Both the position numbers and the translations under genes were made by a program. A stretch of 64,000 nt of DNA from Actinostola sp. cb2023. Its lineage: Eukaryota; Cnidaria; Anthozoa; Actiniaria; Actinostolidae. Of this stretch, positions 57,336 to 64,000 are shown in pieces. The notes beneath the pieces were generated by a model. It ran no database searches and was not told the origin of the DNA. It saw nothing but the letters and a program-made list of their open reading frames with translations. Positions within the stretch are counted from its first letter, which is position 1. Every line of letters begins with the position of its first letter. The stretch is taken from the NCBI GenBank assembly GCA_033675265.1, contig JAUJYZ010000827.1, positions 1-64,000 of the forward strand, given 5' to 3'.

Positions 57336-57949
57336 GTTAGTTCAAAGTTATATTTGGTGTTGTTTTCTTGGTTTATCAGAAGGTTACTTCACGCTTTAGT
57401 CCGCCATTTTGAATTCGGGCAAACGCGTGGAAATTTGTAGAAATCTGGATCACTTTTACTTTTACTTCAACTCCATCACCAGCAACTACGTACTGTTTTA
57501 TGAAAAGCACGAGACGTAGCCGGTTTTGCTTGAGCTCCTGCAACCAACAAGTTGTGTTGCCCTGACCGAGTGGTTGGTGTTACATGTGGATAACCCAGCG
57601 GTTTCGCTTTTCCATCATGCAGTCGATTGCGTTTACTCCAAACTTGCTTGGCTGGCTCCCAGTTCTGGCATATAGTTGCGGCCTGCTCCATCCACTTCAA
57701 ATTTAAAACTTAGCCCGACAGGTGTCTCTGCTCTTACCATCCTCTTTTGCACATGTACAAGAACAGAACCACGTTGAACCAAACAATGCGGAGAAGGGCA
57801 ATGGACTCTTCCGTGACAATGCCTCAGATGATCTTAGTGTCTCCAAAATTCATCCTCGATCGTCGAGGTTGATCTGTATCAACGTTTAAAGGTATGTGGT
57901 AATGGTTTTGAGTTTTTTGTTTAGACGCCATAAAGACTGTTTGTAGCTG

Positions 57950-58400
57950 AAAGTGAAGTGACAAACCTTTCATACCAGGCTTTGTTTCATTAAACATCGA
58001 AGGTTTTTGAAGTTTGAAGTTGAATTGCTCGTAATTATGCCACGGTGGCGCACGATGGGGCATCCAAAACCCATCCTGACTCAAGGATGTCAAGAGGAGT
58101 GAAGAAAAGCAGGATGTATTAACTGAGGAGCAGAACGATGGCTTCAAAGCACTAGAACTTTACATCACAAAGATCAAAATCCCGACTCCACTGCTATCTT
58201 TCAATATCCAAAGAAAAATTCGAAGTCGATTCGATGAAGAATTGTGGTACGATGCGAGGACCGTTGGAGTGAACACTCCAGCTCGTTAACATGATGAAAG
58301 TCATAAGTGAAGAGGCCTCCTTATCGCGAAATTATACAAACCACACAAAGCAAGTGCAATTACACTCATAATCAACAAGAAGTTAAGCAAAGACCTTAAC
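57950..58400 (+). pseudogene. Relic of a DUF3504/Crypton-like tyrosine recombinase domain
   Basis: Fragments in shifting frames follow the order of this domain: LELYITK near 58155, then PDSTAIFQYPKKN near 58180-58219, ELWYDARTVGVNT at about 58237-58275, MMKVISEEASLSRNYTNH at 58291-58344. WY, GVNT, MMK and YTNH are landmarks I associate with the DUF3504 (tyrosine-recombinase-derived) family in invertebrate genomes. At least two frameshifts or stops separate them, so no protein is made. The identification is from memory. Confidence 0.6.
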
Positions 58401-58484
58401 TGAGACCATTGAAGAACTTATAAAGAAAGGAAGATTTCATGTCATGTGTTAGATATAGTCACGTGCAATAATGAACGCAAAGTT

Positions 58485-59833
58485 CACCACTCCCTCCCCT
58501 CTCAAAGGTCACCCCTCCCTTCCTGCCCAATGGTCACCCGTCCCTCCCCAGCCAATTGTTACCCCTCCCTCCCCGCCCAAAGGTCACCCGTCCCTCTCTG
58601 CCCATTGGTCACCCCTCCCTCCCCGCCCAAAGGTCACCCCTCTATCCCTACCCAACGGTCACCCCTCCCAACCCGCTCAATGGTCACCCCTCCCTCCCCA
58701 CCCAATGGTCACCCCTAACTCCCCGCCAATGGTCACTCTTCCCTCCCCACCCAATGGTCAACCCTCCCTCCACTCCCAAAGGTCACCCCTCCCTCTCCTC
58801 CCAAAGGTCACCCCTCCCTCCCACCCAAAGGTCATCCCTCCCGCCCCACCCAAAGGTCATCCCTCCCGCCCCACCCAAAGGTCATCTCTCCCGCCCCACC
58901 CAATGGTCATCCCTCCCAGCCCCACCCAAAGGTCAACCCTCCCGTCCCACCCAAAGGTCAACCCTCCCGTCCCACCCAAAGGTCATCCCTGCCGCCCCGC
59001 CCAATGGTCAACCCTCCCGTCCCACCCAATGGTCAACCCTCCCGTCCCAACCAATGGTCATCTCTCCCTTCCCACCCAAAGGTCATCCCTCCCACCCCAC
59101 CCAATGGTCAACCCTCCCGCCCCACCCAAAGGTCATCCCTCCCGCCCCACCCAAAGGTCATCTCTCCCGCCCCACCCAATGGTCATCCCTCCTGTCCCAC
59201 CCAAAGGTCATCCCTCCCGCACCACCCAATGGTCAACCCTCGCGCCCCACCCAAAGGTCATCCCTCCCGTCCCACCCAATGGTCAACCCTCCCGCCCCAC
59301 CCAAAGGTCATCACGCCCGCCCCACCCATCCCGTAGGTCATCCCTCCGGCCCCACCCAAAGGTTAACCCTCCCGTCCCACCAAAGGTCATCCCTCCCGCC
59401 CCGCCCAATGGTCAACCCTCCCGTCCCACCCAATGGTCATCTCTCCCTTCCCACCCAAAGGTCATCCCTCCCGCCCCACCCAATGGTCAACCCTCCCGCC
59501 CCACCCAAAGGTCATCCCTCCCGCCCCACCCAAAGGTCATCTCTCCCGCCCCACCCAATGGTCATCCCTCCTGTCCCACCCAAAGGTCATCCCTCCCGCA
59601 CGACCCAATGGTCAACCCTCGCGCCCCACCCAAAGGTCATCCCTCCCGTCCCACCCAATGGTCAACCCTCCCGCCCCACCCAAAGGTCATCACTCCCGCC
59701 CCACCCATCCCATAGGTCATCCCTCCGGCCCCACCCAAAGGTCAATCCTCGCGCCCCACCCAATGGTCATCTCTCCGGCACCACCCAAAGGTCATCCTTC
59801 CCGCCCCACCCAAAGGTCATCCCTCCCGCCCCA
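58485..59833. repeat. 25-bp minisatellite, about 54 copies
   Basis: The unit is CCCTCCCGCCCCACCCAAAG followed by GTCAT (variants AATGGTCAA). A stretch of about 300 bp recurs inside (59049-59336 and 59431-59717). The absence of stops in C-rich DNA gives ORFs of 414 and 476 codons (Pro/Ser/His-rich). The period of 25 shifts frame each unit and no exon context exists, so I do not call them genes. Confidence 0.93.
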
Positions 59834-59895
59834 TGGAGTAGTTTTCAATCGTCCCTTACATCATGCTTAACAATACAACTTCCTTCTATTTGCAG

Positions 59896-59939
59896 GAACA
59901 TTGCCATGAACAGCACTGTGGATATGGAGATACCGGAAC
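59896..59939 (+). CDS. Candidate small exon, 44 nt
   Basis: CTATTTGCAG|GAACATTG and CCGGAAC|GTAAGT are good splice sites around 44 nt. In one frame it reads NIAMNSTVDMEIPE, loosely like the start of A2 exon 2 (AIETMNTVSL). No other exon of such a gene was found downstream, so it may be chance or a stray relic. Confidence 0.2.
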
Positions 59940-60460
59940 GTAAGTCTTTCTCTCTAAAGTTGGAATCCTTACAGGCCAAAACTTGATAAAGTCTGATTTT
60001 TTATGCTATTCTTAGGATGGTGCTTCACTTTCATTACCTTCTCAATCTCCCTTAAAGAAAACAAATAGGTAAAAATACAAACGATCATTCTTCGGGTTTT
60101 TTTTCAATAACACATCCTTTCGATATATACTCTATCTATTTTTCTATTTATTCATACTAACTTACAGGGGCGTAGCGTGCATATACGCACGTGCGTATAA
60201 TATAAAATCCTTAAAATATTTACAAAATTGAAATCTAAGAGCTGACTAACGGTTTAAACTTCCTGGAAACTACTCTCAGAAGGCAGGAAATGCTATTTCA
60301 GAGAACCTTTTTTTTTCGGGGGACCATGCCCCCGCATCCCCCTACGAGCTCGCGCCCTCGCCGCTTGTCAGATTGTGCCTGGCCCCAATAATTATCCCCT
60401 TGCAGTCAGTGTACATGTACATATATAATATAATTGTAGTAAGCATAAACCATCCAGTGG
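59940..60460. other. Intergenic sequence, no gene seen
   Basis: AT-rich. At 60170-60350 a patch (GGGGCGTAGCGTGCATATAC, GGGGGACCATGCCCCCGCAT) resembles an old interspersed repeat; nothing coding. Confidence 0.4.
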
Positions 60461-60469
60461 TATATCGCA

Positions 60470-61040
60470 AATCCTGCAATCTGATTGGTTCGCTACTAGT
60501 GGTCTATGTACTGTTTAATAAACGAGCAGGAGTGTTTCATCGGGCTTAAAACCACGAGTCGAAGCCGAGTGGTTTTGGACCCGATAAAACACGATCTGTG
60601 AGTTTATTGAACAACTTTAGAGACGATATTCCAAAATAATACATTAATAATAATAATAATATTACATTACCGGCTCCTGACATTTAGCAATTATTGGATG
60701 AGGTTGAGCAAAATATCGTGAATTGTCGGTGGCGAGCAGAATAATTATTTGCCGATGCAGAAGACAGAGGCTGAATAATAATCTACGAGCCACTGACAAA
60801 ATCACGATATTTTGCAAAACTGAACCGAGTTCAATAATTGTTTTATTATTCACGTTATTTTCTCTCACCTATAACCTTGGCAACAACTCTGGAAAAATCG
60901 AGCTGCCGTTGTCGAGGAGAACGAAAACACTTATTCGTAGGAAGTTATCTGCAGTGACGTAGTCGTCTCTCGACCAATGAAAATCACGGAGAAAATAATG
61001 TGAATGATAATAATTAATCTTCCAAAATAACACATTTTCG
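60470..61040. repeat. Cluster of inverted repeats
   Basis: A stem GTGTTTCATCGGGCTTAAAA / TGGTTTTGGACCCGATAAAA is at 60531-60590. A second palindrome at about 60685-60855 pairs CAATTATTGGATGAGGTTGA and GCAAAATATCGTGA with TCACGATATTTTGC and TTCAATAATTG. Probably one composite non-autonomous element. Confidence 0.6.
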
Positions 61041-61645
61041 GATGATTTCAGTAAAACAAGCTTAAGCGTTCACTCCAGACAATGGAAGCTTAGAAACCCT
61101 TTATCAGTTATACAAAATGTTAAACTGTTGCAGAATCAATATTTGTACATACATACATGTATATGCCAACTTGAAGATGAATTGGATTTCAATTTGCGTT
61201 ATCCGACCATCGTGATTACATTTTATAAAATTGTAGCCAGCAAGTCTAGAGTCTAGGTTTTGACATCTTGTGATAATGATTATAGCAGGGCGCATAGGAT
61301 GTAGATATCTCATAAACCATGGGGCCATCTCTGGGTCATCTCGTGGTCAGACTCGTTGTCTCGTTCTGCAAATATGCGACATGGACCAACAAAAAAATAC
61401 TGGCTGTGCTTTTCAACTCGTGCCCGGCCTTAGGCCTGGGCACGATTAGGCCGGGCACGAATAAAAATACCACAAATGTTAACAAAAGAAGGTGATCAAA
61501 TCGGGATAAAATCGCATGCGCACTGAACCTTGTTCTTAAACTGAACTGGCTTATTCTCCATTACATTTACTGGACGAAGAGTTTGGAGCAGTTTCAGTGA
61601 TCTATATGTAGCAGGGAAGTGCAAATCCTTAAAAAACTTTCAAAA
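61041..61645. other. Intergenic sequence
   Basis: No exon. A short hairpin (CGTGCCCGGCCTTAGGCCTG and GGCCGGGCACGA) lies at 61420-61462. Confidence 0.4.
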
Positions 61646-61651
61646 ACAAGT

Positions 61652-61681
61652 ACAACAATACAATACAATACAATACAATAC
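61652..61681 (-). repeat. (AATAC)n tail of a minus-oriented retroposon
   Basis: Six AATAC units followed by TTTATTTATACACGTAAC. Read on the minus strand this is an A/T-rich 3' end with a pentamer tail, as in truncated SINE/LINE copies. Confidence 0.55.
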
Positions 61682-61973
61682 TTTATTTATACACGTAACA
61701 TTTAGGAGCTTATACATAAAACGCGTACGTGTGCAATACACTATATACAATATAAAACAAATATTAATATCAAAATAAGATAGCATTAAATTGATTATAC
61801 AATGCTAATTCTGAAAGACATTGATTATAGATAGATACTTATATTATTTAAAAATTAAAAACGTTTATTGTAATAATTAGTAGCATTTCAATAATAATTA
61901 ATGATTACTGTATTATATTATTATCATTGTGATTAATTTTATATCAATTTTATAATCAATCATTATTAATTAC

Positions 61974-61999
61974 TCGGGCCCTTCCGAAGGAAGCCCGAG
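61974..61999. repeat. Perfect-stem hairpin CTCGGGC..GCCCGAG
   Basis: CTCGGGCCCTTCCGAAGGAA then GCCCGAG. A related but weaker stem (CGGGCCTTCCACAGGAAGCC) is at 63068-63088, about 1.1 kb downstream. Confidence 0.7.
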
Positions 62000-63160
62000 T
62001 TATAAAATGGGCTTTCTTGTTTTGTTTTTTTGTTTTGTTTGGTCAAAGAATGAAGAAAGAATGCGACGTATTTGATCGTATCGAGTTTCAAGATTACTCA
62101 GCGGATAAGGGAAAACAAACGACACACAGGACTCAAGTAGATTTGAATCTTAGTTTTGAAAGCAGCTGTAGATCTTCAAGCTATTAAAGGTCAGGATTCT
62201 AGTTCATCGTTCGACGATGAAGCTATAAGGCGCGTTTGTTTTTGCTATAAATGAAACGACATCTTTCAGAGTGGGCCCACACGAATCGGCGTATGCTTTT
62301 GCATGTGAAATGAGCGTGTTTAAATTAAGCCCGTGTTTTATCGGCCATAAAGATCCGAGCCGCCGGCGGATATATTTTTAAAATCAAGCTTGTTGACGTT
62401 GTTGCGTATATGTACTCCATTATGAAACTTGAAACGCAACACTATTCACTATACAACAATGATTCAGTTAGCAGCATTAAAACAATTGCCTAATTAAGTA
62501 CTACATACCAGATACTCTAAATCTTCCTCGAGCGTTTTCGAAAAGGCTGTTCTACGACGTCGTTCCACGAACTCGAACTCATCAAAAAATGAATTGAAAA
62601 GCAAATGAAATGAACTGAAAAACTATCATGACCTCGCTATGTCATGTTTGTTGCTAATTGTAATAGTACGTGTACAGTTATGTCCTTGAGTATTTATAAT
62701 TAAACTCACGACCAGCGATGTAACTACATCGATTGACAGTCCACAGTCTCGATTCCCGACACCACAAATTGATTTCCCCCGGGATCACTTTTGCGGCGAC
62801 TTGGGGTCATTTTTGCGGCGGGATCACTTTTGCTTTGATCGGCTGTAAATATAACGCAGGCTATGCAGTTCCCAGTTGAGGCAACATGTGAGTTAATTTG
62901 AGCAATATTCGAGTTGTTTTGAGCAATATTTGTTTGTGAAGGCCAACTGATGTCTCGAATTGATAAACCAGGTAGTAGAGCCTTCGGTAATTATCTCAGC
63001 GGCCGACACAAGGTGCACGCGCATTAGAAGCTACGACGACGAAGAACGGTCTGCATATTTTTACAGTCGGGCCTTCCACAGGAAGCCCAAGTAATAAAGT
63101 TTATTCAGTGTTGTGTTATCACGAATTTCTAGTTAAAATGCACCAATATTATCACTGAAA
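62000..63160. other. Intergenic sequence
   Basis: No convincing exon. A triplicated GGGATCACTTTTGCGGCG-like motif occurs at 62779-62833. The block 61974-63090 may be one unit bounded by the two GGGCC..TTCC..GGAAGCCC stems. Confidence 0.4.
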
Positions 63161-63539
63161 ATTGAACAATTCCACAAACAAGCTAGCCCTTTCGATTATA
63201 AGCTCCCCAATAAAGTCTTTTGAAAAATATAAACCTCTGGGGCTTTATTTCGGGACTGATCGGCCGGTACTTGGTGAAGTGACGAATATCGGTTACCGGA
63301 TTAATTCAAGTTCTTCGCGTGTCACGCGATCTTTGGGTCAAGGATCACGAAGAACAATTTATAGAATTTACGATTATCGGAAAATAAAATCAGTTAATCT
63401 CACGCATCGCGAGAATACCCCTGCACGACCCTCTATAACTGAGCGGTAAATTTTACAGGAAAATAGAATGAGGGATTATTGTAGAAGGACCCTGGAACAA
63501 CAACAACTACTTTATTGTGCTCATTTGTGATTACATTAA

Positions 63540-63740
63540 GCCCGGCGTAGTCAATCGAACAAAACCGAACAAAACATCAATCGAATTCAATCGAATTCAA
63601 TCGAACGATTGTTTTACGATTGGTTCGGTAATCGAACAGAATCGAACCGGAACTTTTGGGCGAATTCGATTACCGAACATAATCGAACCAATCGAACTCA
63701 CAATCAATCGGATTGGTTCGATTTTGTTCGGTGAAAATAA
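63540..63740. mobile_element. AT-rich palindromic MITE rich in AATCGAAC
   Basis: TCAATCGAACAAAACCGAAC at the left pairs with GGTTCGATTTTGTTCGGTGA at the right. Inside, TCGGTAATCGAACAGAATCG pairs with CGAATTCGATTACCGA. Many direct and inverted copies of AATCGAAC overlap. Confidence 0.7.
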
Positions 63741-64000
63741 AACGCTATAAAGATAATATATTGATAAGCATTGCAGTCCTAATTAAATCGGAACATTTCT
63801 GTCATCTAATAACCATGTAAGCCAAGGCTAAAGAACGCAATAAATTTAATTGAAACACATTTCAAGGGCAATTCTTTAATGTTTAACACTGATAAGAACA
63901 GAAACACTAAAAAAACATCAACAACAGCAAATCAACCAGTGCCTTTAGAACAGAGAGTTCGGTTATTCTTAGTGTACATCATATACAAGATCCGGGGGGG

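Noticed and set aside
57476..57700. 74-codon minus-strand frame ending in a segment shared with the DNA downstream of A1
   Set aside because: The shared part is explained by the duplicated flank of A1 and A2; I saw no start context or domain.
58471..59986. Open frames of 414 and 476 codons in a Pro/Ser/His-rich repeat
   Set aside because: They are products of a stop-poor 25-bp repeat; several frames are open at once and no splice or promoter context supports them.

Overview
This is a eukaryotic, AT-rich window with spliced genes (GT..AG introns of 78 bp to several kb) and a very high load of palindromic non-autonomous DNA transposons. Several repeats look familiar from anthozoan cnidarian genomes (stony corals, sea anemones): a GC-rich block around 29,190-29,590, 'CCAATCA..GCGCGCG' motifs, 'CTATCCACC' hairpins, PIF/Harbinger and BEL/Pao elements. 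I therefore suspect an anthozoan, but this rests on recollection of repeat style and not on a marker gene. No tRNA, rRNA or CRISPR was found.

Layout. 1-3,210: small repeats and the start of a minus-strand gene (gene C) whose first two exons are clear. 3,517-21,099: one uninterrupted 43-bp satellite array of about 409 units, which begins about 300 bp upstream of gene C's start codon. 21,100-23,150: intergenic sequence with a 12-bp minisatellite. 23,207-30,096: gene A1, four exons, a single-pass membrane protein of 331 aa. 30,356-31,358: a 34-bp minisatellite. 32,698-36,839 and 37,117-41,602: two related PIF/Harbinger transposons, each with a plus-strand DDE transposase and a convergent Myb/SANT-like protein. 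42,252-48,843: gene B, seven exons including three 21-27-nt microexons, predicted secreted, 297 aa. 49,115-57,285: gene A2, a near-identical paralogue of A1 (328 aa) whose first intron holds a three-level nest of transposons. 57,950-58,400: a decayed tyrosine-recombinase-like (DUF3504) relic. 58,485-59,833: a 25-bp minisatellite. 59,840-64,000: repeat-rich sequence with no convincing gene.

How it fits together. A1, B and A2 lie on the same strand and form a small cluster of unrecognised genes. A1 and A2 share their start region, exons 1, 3 and 4 and the 3' UTR almost exactly, yet their transmembrane exon 2 and their introns are different. B starts directly after a palindromic transposon and ends 271 bp before A2. 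I assign no function to these proteins. The points most worth following are the A1/A2 exon-restricted identity, the phase-1 microexons of B, the giant satellite with a clean 28-unit internal duplication, and the nested insertions whose empty target site survives in the same window.
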